The position numbers were made by a program, and so were the translations under genes. Positions 1 to 5,895 of a stretch of DNA of 6,218 nucleotides are shown here, piece by piece (the first letter of the stretch is position 1; each line of letters starts with the position of its first letter). This DNA is from Alphaproteobacteria bacterium (lineage in GTDB: Bacteria > Pseudomonadota > Alphaproteobacteria > RS24): NCBI GenBank assembly GCA_015163825.1, contig JAAOIL010000193.1, positions 1 through 6,218 of the forward strand. The letters are read 5' to 3'. The notes under the pieces are model-generated. The model saw only the letters and a program-made list of their open reading frames with translations, was not told where the DNA came from and did no database searches.

Positions 1-1152
1 GCCGACCATATAGCCTGTGATATTATTCAAAAATATAAGCGGGATATTCGCCTGATCTATAATCTGGAAAAAATGCGCCCCCTTCGCCGCTTCATCGGGA
101 CTCATAGGACCATTATTGGCAACCAAGCCAACAGGGTGCCCCCCTATTTTAGCCTGCACACAAACAAGATTAACCCCATAGCGAGATTTGAAATCTGTAA
201 AGGTTGAGCCATCAACGAGGCGTGTTATCAACTCTCTTGCATCATAGGGGATTTTATAATCGGTCGGGATAAGCCCCATCACTTCTTGCGTATCATAAAG
301 CGGTTCTTTGAAATCACGAAGCGGTGGCGGCGGACAATGCGTGTTCCACCCCATATTGCCAACAACCTCTCTTATTTGACGAATACCATCGGCATCATCT
401 TCGGCAAGATATTCTATCAAGCCTGTTGTGGCGGCGTGCATTTCTGTGCCCCCCAATTCACGCTCGTCTGCTATCTCGCCCGTCGCCGCTTGCACCAATG
501 CCGCACCACCCAATGCCGCCATACCATTATGCTTAACGCCTACATTATAATCCGACATACCCGGCATATATGCCCCGCCAGCCGTGGAAGGTCCATGCAA
601 AACGGTCAGGGTCGGGATACCCGCCGCACTCAACTTTGCCAGCATAAAAAATACACTGCCGCCATGCGCCCACAACTCCACCTTATAGCGCATAAGATTA
701 GCACCAGCACTTTCCACCAAATGGATAAAAGGCAGTTTATGACGATATGCCATACGCATCATCTCTAGCATTTTGCGAAAGCCCATCTCTGTCGCCGCCC
801 CCGCATTGATACCACTATCATCAACATTAACCATCGCGCGAACACCACTGACAAAACCAATGCCCCCCAAAGCAGAGCCACCCGGTATTGAGGTTTCTCT
901 ATCGGGGTCATCCACGCAATAGCTCGCCATATTGTAGAGCGGCAGAAACGGCATACCCGCATCTAGCAATTGCGCTAGACGTTGGCGAGGCGTCAGCTGC
1001 CCTCTTTCTTCAAACCGTGCTTTGCGCTTTTGCGATGTGTTTGTCGCCCTCGCCTCTAGCATACGCAAGTGTGAAAGCGCTTGCATTTGGTCGGCATAGT
1101 TCTTCGCATAAGCATCGCTGGCTGTATTTAATTTACTTTCAAATATCGGCAT
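1..1152 (-). CDS. Acyl-CoA carboxylase carboxyltransferase (beta) subunit, MCC/geranyl-CoA carboxylase type, partial (3' end off the left edge)
   Basis: This reading frame stays open from ATG at 1152 to the window edge, giving 384 residues. My frame check found no in-frame stop. It belongs to the carboxyltransferase family that moves CO2 from carboxybiotin to an acyl-CoA. Visible motifs are GGIGFVSG near residue 95, LVESAGA near 145, the oxyanion-type loop GPSTAGGAYMPGMSDY around 185-200, LGGAALVQAATGE and ELGGTEMH around 215-240, and NNITGYMVG at the visible end. These match methylcrotonyl-CoA/geranyl-CoA carboxylase beta subunits (LiuB/AtuC-like), usually about 530 residues, so roughly 150 C-terminal residues are missing. 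The start codon overlaps the stop of the AtuA gene as TAATG, so translation is probably coupled; the SD (GAGAGA) is weak. A biotin carboxylase/BCCP alpha subunit would be required and is not visible. The substrate (methylcrotonyl-CoA, geranyl-CoA or another) is inferred only from the AtuA neighbour and is uncertain. Confidence 0.93.
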   Translation of the reverse strand, partial: MPIFESKLNTASDAYAKNYADQMQALSHLRMLEARATNTSQKRKARFEERGQLTPRQRLAQLLDAGMPFLPLYNMASYCVDDPDRETSIPGGSALGGIGFVSGVRAMVNVDDSGINAGAATEMGFRKMLEMMRMAYRHKLPFIHLVESAGANLMRYKVELWAHGGSVFFMLAKLSAAGIPTLTVLHGPSTAGGAYMPGMSDYNVGVKHNGMAALGGAALVQAATGEIADERELGGTEMHAATTGLIEYLAEDDADGIRQIREVVGNMGWNTHCPPPPLRDFKEPLYDTQEVMGLIPTDYKIPYDARELITRLVDGSTFTDFKSRYGVNLVCVQAKIGGHPVGLVANNGPMSPDEAAKGAHFFQIIDQANIPLIFLNNITGYMVG

Positions 1153-1154
1153 TA
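1150..1154 (-). promoter_or_regulatory. TAATG stop/start overlap coupling the AtuA and carboxyltransferase genes
   Basis: On the minus strand the TAA stop of the AtuA gene and the ATG of the carboxyltransferase share one base. With only a weak GAGAGA element upstream, the second gene is probably translated by re-initiation, which would help keep the two products in fixed ratio. Confidence 0.75.
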
Positions 1155-2969
1155 TTGTCTCTCTAATTTATCCGCCATATCGTGGGGGACACGAATGGGG
1201 TGGTCAAGTAATATCTGTGCATAGGCTTTGCCTTGCGGGTCGTTACGGAGGCTGGCAACACCACCACCCCCCAACACGGAATCTAATAAAAAGTTTATGG
1301 CATACGAACCAGGTAGATAATAGCGAGTGATATTTGCGCCCGCTTCCATAAAGTGTGAGAATCTTTTAGCAACTGCCGCTTCGTCTAGTGTCGCCCAAAT
1401 ATACGGCACATATTCAGCTTGGCGTGCGATAATACCGATATTCGCTTTATTGCCCTTATCACCAGAACGACCCCATGCCAGTTTCACCAAAGGCACCGCC
1501 CCCATATTATCACTAGCGACAGGCGGTGGCGGTGGCGGTGGCGGCACGAGAGAAGCGGCATCAAAAACCTTGCCCTCTATAAGGGGCAAGTCTTGCACCG
1601 CCCCATCAAAGTCTAGTGTTAATGGCACACGCGCTTTATCTATCGTGAAAGAAAATAGCCGTGCCACAGGCGAAGGCTTTGCGCGCGCCCCCGCAAACAT
1701 CGTCAGCCCTGCGGGTGTCGCCAAACCCAACCCACTGATTTCTTTCAATAATACCCCTGCCCCTGTTGCCTCTGCGTGTTTGGCGGCGATTTTCAAAACA
1801 ACCTCACGTGGGGCGGTGGTAGAGGGTGCGGCATGGGCATCACCATATTGACTATCGGCACCGATAATCTCAAAATCGGTTTCGCTGAAGTCGCCCATAT
1901 TGTGTTCGCGTAAATAAGTTTGCGCCCTTGTAAATGCCGCATCCGCAAAAGCAGAGGCTTTCGCTTTGGCATCAAAGCCTACGAAGCTCATCATCGTGCC
2001 CACACGGAAGCCGTCAAAATAGGTGGCGCACACTTTATATCCTTTGGGCGGTGGTGCGCCTTTTGCATGCGACACCCGCACTTTATTATCCCCACTTTGC
2101 GTGATTTTGGTTTGTGTGAAATCGCACACGACATCGGGCAACATATAGGCTTGTGGGTCGCCTATTTCGTAAAGCATTTGCTCGGAGATTGTGCCGACAT
2201 TAACGATGCCGCCTGTATCTTTCGGTTTTGTGCAAGTGAAAGTGCCGTCTGCTTCTACCTCTACAATCGGGTAGCCTATAGTGGCGATGCTATCTGCCAC
2301 CAAATGCCAATCCGTGAAATTGCCGCCTGTCGCTTGCGGACCACACTCTATTATATGCCCCGCCAAAGAACCAGCCGCCAATTTATCGTAATCCGTTTGT
2401 TGCCAGCCAAATTCGTGAATACATGCCCCCAAAGTAACCGCACTATCAACACTGCGACCCGTGATGACAATATCCGCCCCCCTATCTAATGCCGCCGCGA
2501 TAGGGAACGCCCCCAGATAAGCATTGATGCTAGCCAGTTCATCGGCATCAGGAAAGGCGACGCCCGAGAACATATCCTTTATGTCATTACCCGCCAGTTC
2601 TTTTGCACGAGGCAAAAGGTCATCGCCGATAATCGTTGCCACTTTCAGATTTAAGCCTTGTGCTTTTATCTCTGCCCGTGCTGCCGCCGCACACGCTTGC
2701 GGATTAACACCACCCGCATTGGTTAGCACCTTCACGCCTTGTGTTGCTATATCTTGTAGGTTCGGTTTTAATACACCCGTGATGAAATCTGCGGCATAGC
2801 CTCCGTCAGGTTTCGCCGCCCGCGCCCGTGCCATTATGGACATCGTTATTTCTGCTAGAAAATCATAGACGAGATAATCTACCGCACCACCACGCAACAA
2901 TTGCGGGGTTGCCATCATTGACTCCCCCCAATATCCGCTTGCACCGCCTATGCGTATGGTGTTGCTCAT
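1152..2969 (-). CDS. AtuA-family (DUF1446) acyclic terpene utilisation-type protein
   Basis: A 605-residue protein of the AtuA/DUF1446 family. The N-terminal AtuA domain occupies about residues 5-450, with IGGASGYWGES at 7-17, YDFLAEIT at 35-42, LTNAGGVNP at 82-90 and ADIVITGRSVDSAVTLG at about 165-181. A run of eight prolines (about 476-483) links it to a C-terminal domain with LAWGRSGDKGNKANIGII at about 497-514, the hallmark of the AtuA-associated ferredoxin-fold-like domain. Members with both domains are about 590-610 residues, so this one looks complete. In Pseudomonas, atuA heads the geraniol/citronellol catabolic cluster and lies near the geranyl-CoA carboxylase beta gene; the same adjacency is seen here. 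To my knowledge its exact biochemical role is not settled, and AtuA homologues also occur beside carboxylases outside terpene pathways. The start is supported by GGGAGG at 2974-2979, four bases before ATG. It is probably cytoplasmic: no signal peptide or membrane segment is evident. Confidence 0.93.
   Translation of the reverse strand: MSNTIRIGGASGYWGESMMATPQLLRGGAVDYLVYDFLAEITMSIMARARAAKPDGGYAADFITGVLKPNLQDIATQGVKVLTNAGGVNPQACAAAARAEIKAQGLNLKVATIIGDDLLPRAKELAGNDIKDMFSGVAFPDADELASINAYLGAFPIAAALDRGADIVITGRSVDSAVTLGACIHEFGWQQTDYDKLAAGSLAGHIIECGPQATGGNFTDWHLVADSIATIGYPIVEVEADGTFTCTKPKDTGGIVNVGTISEQMLYEIGDPQAYMLPDVVCDFTQTKITQSGDNKVRVSHAKGAPPPKGYKVCATYFDGFRVGTMMSFVGFDAKAKASAFADAAFTRAQTYLREHNMGDFSETDFEIIGADSQYGDAHAAPSTTAPREVVLKIAAKHAEATGAGVLLKEISGLGLATPAGLTMFAGARAKPSPVARLFSFTIDKARVPLTLDFDGAVQDLPLIEGKVFDAASLVPPPPPPPPVASDNMGAVPLVKLAWGRSGDKGNKANIGIIARQAEYVPYIWATLDEAAVAKRFSHFMEAGANITRYYLPGSYAINFLLDSVLGGGGVASLRNDPQGKAYAQILLDHPIRVPHDMADKLERQ
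1522..1545 (-). repeat. Hexanucleotide repeat encoding the poly-proline linker of the AtuA-family protein
   Basis: Four consecutive units of GGCGGT on the plus strand (the last is GGCGGC) make up most of the CCN codons for the eight-proline run at about residues 476-483. The six-base unit keeps frame, so slippage would change linker length by two prolines per unit rather than break the gene. It sits exactly between the AtuA domain and the C-terminal domain, where variation in length should be tolerated. Confidence 0.85.
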
Positions 2970-2973
2970 CGTT

Positions 2974-2979
2974 CCTCCC
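2974..2979 (-). promoter_or_regulatory. Shine-Dalgarno of the AtuA-family gene
   Basis: GGGAGG on the minus strand, with four bases (AACG) before the ATG at 2969. This fixes the start of the AtuA-family protein and agrees with the family's N-terminal IGGASGYWG motif beginning a few residues in. Confidence 0.75.
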
Positions 2980-3049
2980 TATGCCATTTGGTTCTGCCAT
3001 AACCCCCTTGATTTGCAAAGCCAAAAAAGGCACGATAGCTGTAAAGTAT

Positions 3050-3055
3050 GAGGAG
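3050..3055 (+). promoter_or_regulatory. Intact Shine-Dalgarno of the truncated acyl-CoA dehydrogenase
   Basis: GAGGAG six bases before ATG 3062. It shows that the remnant keeps its original translation start and lost its 3' part, and it rules out the upstream in-frame ATG at 2828, which lies inside the AtuA-family gene on the other strand. Confidence 0.7.
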
Positions 3056-3061
3056 ACAAAA

Positions 3062-3205
3062 ATGCTAAACCCCTATTTGACCGAAACACGCAAAGCCTTT
3101 CAAGATATGCTGGTTCGCTTTGTGGCGACGCAGATGACCCCTTATATAGACGAGTGGGATGAGGCGAATAGAGGGGGCTTGGCAAGGATAATGAGGCGGG
3201 GATAA
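3062..3205 (+). pseudogene. Acyl-CoA dehydrogenase, N-terminal remnant (truncated)
   Basis: A 47-codon plus-strand frame starts at ATG 3062 after a good SD (GAGGAG, 3050-3055, six-base spacer). The first 36 or so residues, including LTETRKAFQDMLVRFV and TPYIDEWDEAN, read like the N-terminal helix of acyl-CoA dehydrogenases, where a pattern such as R-x-F-x-x-x-x-x-x-F-V followed by P-x-x-x-x-W-x-x-x is typical. Family similarity ends at about 3169. The next residues (RGGLARIMRRG) are encoded partly by a tandem repeat and run into TAA at 3203-3205. A full enzyme has about 380-400 residues, so more than 90% is missing. A dehydrogenase fits the pathway: atu and liu modules each include one (citronellyl-CoA or isovaleryl-CoA dehydrogenase). 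It is divergent from the AtuA-family gene, with 92 bp between the two starts. The family call rests on a short stretch and is moderately secure. A translated short peptide is possible but I know of no role for it. Confidence 0.68.
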
Positions 3206-3246
3206 TGGGGCGGGGATAATGGGGCGGGAATAATGGGGCGGGGATA
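3186..3246 (+). repeat. 14-bp G-rich tandem repeat (about 4.4 copies)
   Basis: The unit is GGATAATGGGGCGG. Copies lie at 3186-3199 (one change, A for G), 3200-3213, 3214-3227 and 3228-3241 (one change, GA for GG at its start), with a partial copy GGATA at 3242-3246. The unit is not a multiple of three, so copy changes would shift any reading frame. It contains seven runs of three or four G on the plus strand, separated alternately by one base (C) and by ATAAT-type spacers (five or six bases), which fits a G-quadruplex pattern. The dehydrogenase remnant just upstream has a related segment, GGATGAGGCGA (3157-3167), which may have seeded the array. There are no unique spacers, so it is not a CRISPR array. 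Confidence 0.93.
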
Positions 3247-3324
3247 GAAAGACAAATTACACCCTACCCGACCCAACACCCGCAGATATGCTTTAATCAC
3301 GCTCACACCACAAAAATCTATATC
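3247..3324. other. Non-coding tail of the 355-nt intergenic gap
   Basis: Between the tandem repeat and the stop of the BCCP-carboxyltransferase gene I see no credible ORF and no GC-rich hairpin with a T-run in either direction. No intrinsic terminator for the carbonic anhydrase/carboxyltransferase pair can therefore be named. The left part of the same gap (2970-3061) is the divergent start region between the AtuA-family gene and the dehydrogenase remnant. Confidence 0.6.
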
Positions 3325-5169
3325 CTACCAAGTGTCGATGAAGGGGCGTTTGCCTTTGCCACCTTTTTTGCCGACTTGCATTGTTTTTAGGGCGCGGGTT
3401 AGATAGTGGCGTGTGTCGCGGGGGTCTATAACCGCATCTATTTCATGATACATAGCAACATTAAGGGCTTTGCCGCTTTCAATCATCGCGGCGAGTAATT
3501 TGTTAAATAAGGCGGCCCCTGCTTCGCTACCTTCGCCACCTGCGGCTTCTATTTCTTTGGCATAGCCTAAGCGGACTGCGCCTTCCAGCCCCATCGGTCC
3601 GAACTCTCCTGTTGGGAAGGCTATCGTCAATTGTGGCACATGGAAGGAGCCCATAGCCATTGCCTGCGCCCCCAACCCATAGCCTTTGCGCAAACACACC
3701 ATAAAAACGGGCACAGAAACACTAGCCCCTGCCACCATCAACGATGAGGCACGGCGCACTGTGGCGCGTTGTTCGTGTTCGGGTCCTACCATAAAGCCCG
3801 GCGTATCGCATAAAGATAGAATGGGTATATCAAAGCCATCGCATAGTTGAATGAATCGTGCCGCTTTTTCTGCGGCGTCTGCGTCTATGGCACCGCCTAA
3901 ATGTGCGGGGTTATTGGCAATCACCCCAAAGGGTGCGCCTTCTATGCGTAAAAAGCCTGTAATCATACCCACGCCATAGCCCGCTCGCAATTCAAGGAAA
4001 CTATCTGTGTCTGCCAACAGCCCAATTGCGGCGCGCATATCATAGCTGCGTTTTCTATCTTCGGGGATAATATGGCGCAAGGCGCGTTGGTCTGCACATT
4101 CATATTGCAACACACGCCCCTGAAAGAAGCCCAGCAATTGTTTTGCCATGCGCACGGCATCGGCTTCATCTTCGGCAAGCAAATCTACCACGCCATTTTC
4201 AGTTTGCACCGACATAGGGCCGACATCTTGGGCGGCATAAGCCCCCAGCCCCCCGCCTTCTATCATAGCGGGACCACCCATACCGATAGAACTATCTTTT
4301 GTGGCAATCGTAACATCGGCACAACCGAACAACACAGCATTACCCGCAAAACAATAACCATTGTTAATCGCAATGCGTGGCACAATCCCACTTGCTTTGG
4401 CGAAAGTGGCGAAGGTCATAACATCTAATGTCGCGCCTTGTATTTTCGCAAAGTCAGTATCGCCCGGTCTGCCACCACCACCTTCGGTGAAAAAGATAAT
4501 CGGCACTTGCCATTCTTGCGCCAGTTCCAAAACCCTATCCGTCTTTTTGTGATTAAACGCCCCTTGCGTACCCGCCAGCACCGTATAATCATACGCCAGC
4601 ACTGCCACTTTCGCCTCTTCCTCGCCCATAAGGTCGGCATTGATTGTGCCAAACCCTGCCACCAATCCATCGGCGGGGGTGTTGTCAATCAAATCATCTA
4701 ATGTGCGCCGTGTGCGCTGGGCGGCAACAACCAGCTGCCCATACTCCACAAAACTATCGCTATCGCAAATATCAGAAACATTCTCTCGCGCTGTGCGGTG
4801 CCCTTTATCGTGGCGGCGTTGCACGCGTTCGGGGCGGTTGGCATCTTGTGTTCGTGCCAATCGCGCTTGTAGTTCTGCTAAATCAGGACGGATAGCATCT
4901 AGATCAGTATCACTCGTTTGCACCGTTTGCGCTTGTGTGCCTTGCGTTTGTGTCAGCGTGAATAAAACTTGCGCCTCCTCCACGACCACACCTTCCTCCA
5001 CAATGATAGAGTCTATCGTGCCATTATATGGTGCGGTTATTGCGTGTTGCATTTTCATCGCTTCAAGAATGACAATCTCTGCACCCGCCACAATCTGCGC
5101 CCCCTGTTTAGCATTGATACTATGGACGACCGCTTGCATCGGAGCGGTTATCTTTATTTGCTTCGCCAT
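3325..5169 (-). CDS. Biotinyl (BCCP) domain-carboxyltransferase fusion, acyl-CoA carboxylase subunit
   Basis: A 614-residue protein. Residues about 4-73 form a biotinyl domain with the biotinylation motif EAMKM (Lys39), and the low-complexity stretch at about 73-90 (TQTQGTQAQTVQTSD) looks like a flexible linker. The rest is a whole carboxyltransferase. Its N-lobe has RRTLDDLIDNTPADGLVAG, YDYTVLAGTQG, and the glycine-rich loop GGGGRPGDTDF near 230. Its C-lobe has NNPAHLGGAIDADAAEKAARF near 420-440, DTPGFMVGPEHEQ at about 454-466, and the oxyanion-type loop RKGYGLGAQAMAMG near 494-507. The order BCCP then carboxyltransferase matches the C-terminal half of single-chain long-chain acyl-CoA carboxylases (BC-BT-BCCP-CT), so a separate biotin carboxylase is expected; none is in the window. 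A biotin protein ligase would also be needed. The ATG directly follows the carbonic anhydrase stop (TAG|ATG), with GAGGA about eight bases upstream inside that gene. The acyl-CoA substrate cannot be read from the sequence. Confidence 0.94.
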   Translation of the reverse strand: MAKQIKITAPMQAVVHSINAKQGAQIVAGAEIVILEAMKMQHAITAPYNGTIDSIIVEEGVVVEEAQVLFTLTQTQGTQAQTVQTSDTDLDAIRPDLAELQARLARTQDANRPERVQRRHDKGHRTARENVSDICDSDSFVEYGQLVVAAQRTRRTLDDLIDNTPADGLVAGFGTINADLMGEEEAKVAVLAYDYTVLAGTQGAFNHKKTDRVLELAQEWQVPIIFFTEGGGGRPGDTDFAKIQGATLDVMTFATFAKASGIVPRIAINNGYCFAGNAVLFGCADVTIATKDSSIGMGGPAMIEGGGLGAYAAQDVGPMSVQTENGVVDLLAEDEADAVRMAKQLLGFFQGRVLQYECADQRALRHIIPEDRKRSYDMRAAIGLLADTDSFLELRAGYGVGMITGFLRIEGAPFGVIANNPAHLGGAIDADAAEKAARFIQLCDGFDIPILSLCDTPGFMVGPEHEQRATVRRASSLMVAGASVSVPVFMVCLRKGYGLGAQAMAMGSFHVPQLTIAFPTGEFGPMGLEGAVRLGYAKEIEAAGGEGSEAGAALFNKLLAAMIESGKALNVAMYHEIDAVIDPRDTRHYLTRALKTMQVGKKGGKGKRPFIDTW

Positions 5170-5814
5170 CTATAGTTCCTCAAAGTGTTTTGTTTGCGGA
5201 TTATAAACAGACAAAATACCCCGCCCTATATCATGATAGGCGCCATGCAAAGTTAGCGCGCCACTCATTTGTGCCGTCGCCACAAACGGGAATGTCAGCA
5301 AATTATCAAGCGAGTTAACTATGCTCTGCTGTGCCATCGCTTGCACTTGTGCCTCGCGATTTTGCGCTTTATCCAACCCATCAAATGCAGGGCGCATAAG
5401 GTTCAACCACTGCTTAACAAACTGATAATCATCAGCCGCCACCGCCTCGCCACTGCATTGCGCATGGCAATTCTGCACACCACCACAAGCCGCATGACCC
5501 AACACCAGCAAATGTTTCACCTCTAATGCCCGCACCCCAAACTCTACCGCCGCAGAAGTGCCATGATAATCATCCGTCAGCTTAAAAGGCGGCACAAGAT
5601 TCGCTATATTACGATGCACAAAAAACTCACCCGGGCGTGCCTTCAAAATATCCGCAACATAAACACGGCTATCGCAACACGATATAACCATCACATCGGG
5701 ATTTTGCCCCGACGCTAATGTTTCATAATCCGCTTGGTGGGGCGTAAAATTCTCCTCACGCCAAATGCGATACCGCTCCACCAAAAACGAAGGAAATGGT
5801 GCTATCCCCGACAT
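5170..5814 (-). CDS. Beta-class carbonic anhydrase
   Basis: A 214-residue zinc enzyme interconverting CO2 and bicarbonate. The beta-class ligand set is complete: Cys46-x-Asp48-x-Arg50 (ISCCDSRV) and His107-x-x-Cys110 (LGHAACGG). Also typical are HRNIANLVPP at 67-76, the AAVEFGV segment at 88-94, and a C-terminal LHGAYHDIGRGILSVY. Length is normal for the family (about 200-230), and there is no signal peptide, so it should be cytoplasmic. I chose ATG 5814 over the upstream in-frame ATG at 5883 because AAGGAG lies ten bases before it and because MSGIAPFPSFLVERYRIW matches family N-termini; the 23 extra residues would not. Its stop abuts the start of the BCCP-carboxyltransferase gene, so the pair is almost certainly co-transcribed, which suggests that it supplies bicarbonate for the carboxylase. 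Its SD lies in a possible hairpin (see 5827-5856). Confidence 0.96.
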   Translation of the reverse strand: MSGIAPFPSFLVERYRIWREENFTPHQADYETLASGQNPDVMVISCCDSRVYVADILKARPGEFFVHRNIANLVPPFKLTDDYHGTSAAVEFGVRALEVKHLLVLGHAACGGVQNCHAQCSGEAVAADDYQFVKQWLNLMRPAFDGLDKAQNREAQVQAMAQQSIVNSLDNLLTFPFVATAQMSGALTLHGAYHDIGRGILSVYNPQTKHFEEL

Positions 5815-5824
5815 TGCTTTTAAT

Positions 5825-5830
5825 CTCCTT
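5825..5830 (-). promoter_or_regulatory. Shine-Dalgarno that decides the carbonic anhydrase start
   Basis: AAGGAG on the minus strand, ten bases before ATG 5814. Its first four bases (5827-5830) lie in the 3' arm of the neighbouring inverted repeat. It supports the shorter start over the in-frame ATG at 5883. Confidence 0.8.
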
Positions 5831-5856
5831 ATATTGTGGAAAACTCCACCATAAGG
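5827..5856 (-). promoter_or_regulatory. Imperfect inverted repeat that could sequester the carbonic anhydrase SD
   Basis: Read as minus-strand RNA, CCUUAU (5856-5851) can pair with AUAAGG (5832-5827), and GUGGA (5849-5845) with UCCAC (5840-5836). An internal loop of one base against three separates the stems and a four-base loop closes the hairpin: 11 base pairs over 30 nt. The outer stem covers four bases of the SD AAGGAG, so folding would hide the ribosome site of the first gene of the carbonic anhydrase/carboxyltransferase unit. As DNA the same repeat could be a repressor operator. There is no poly-U tract, so a terminator is unlikely. Whether the element is transcribed depends on the start site, which I could not place. 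Confidence 0.5.
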
Positions 5857-5895
5857 ATTTACACAAGCACACCAAAATGACAAGAATAATCTATT

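Noticed and set aside
286..768. Plus-strand ORF of 160 aa
   Set aside because: It lies opposite the well-supported carboxyltransferase frame (1-1152, minus), shows no family motif and has a composition rich in His, Arg and Cys typical of an antisense shadow.
1327..1851. Plus-strand ORF of 174 aa with a glycine run
   Set aside because: It is the antisense of the AtuA-family gene; the glycines are simply the complement of the poly-proline repeat.
1920..2489. Plus-strand ORF of 189 aa
   Set aside because: Antisense of the AtuA domain, which has clear family motifs in the other frame; no SD and no recognisable motif.
2828..3061. Upstream extension of the dehydrogenase remnant to ATG 2828
   Set aside because: This part lies inside the AtuA-family gene and its start region on the other strand; the SD at 3050-3055 points to ATG 3062.
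3186..3246. CRISPR array or insertion-sequence end
   Set aside because: The copies are directly adjacent with no spacers, the unit is only 14 bp, and there is no transposase, inverted terminal repeat or target duplication nearby.
3247..3324. Intrinsic terminator after the BCCP-carboxyltransferase gene
   Set aside because: I looked for a GC-rich stem followed by T residues on the minus strand and found none; only unstructured C- and A-rich sequence.
4640..5206. Plus-strand ORF of 188 aa with a Cys/Ser/Val-rich, membrane-like tail
   Set aside because: It is opposite the biotinyl domain and linker of the fusion protein; the hydrophobic look comes from the complement of Ala/Glu/Thr codons.
5815..5883. 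Longer carbonic anhydrase starting at 5883 (237 aa)
   Set aside because: The extra 23 residues do not resemble family N-termini, there is no SD before 5883, and AAGGAG stands correctly before ATG 5814.
5831..5895. Sigma-70 promoter for carbonic anhydrase (TTGTCA on the minus strand near 5880)
   Set aside because: The best -10 partner at suitable spacing (TAAATC) matches only three of six consensus bases; too weak to annotate.
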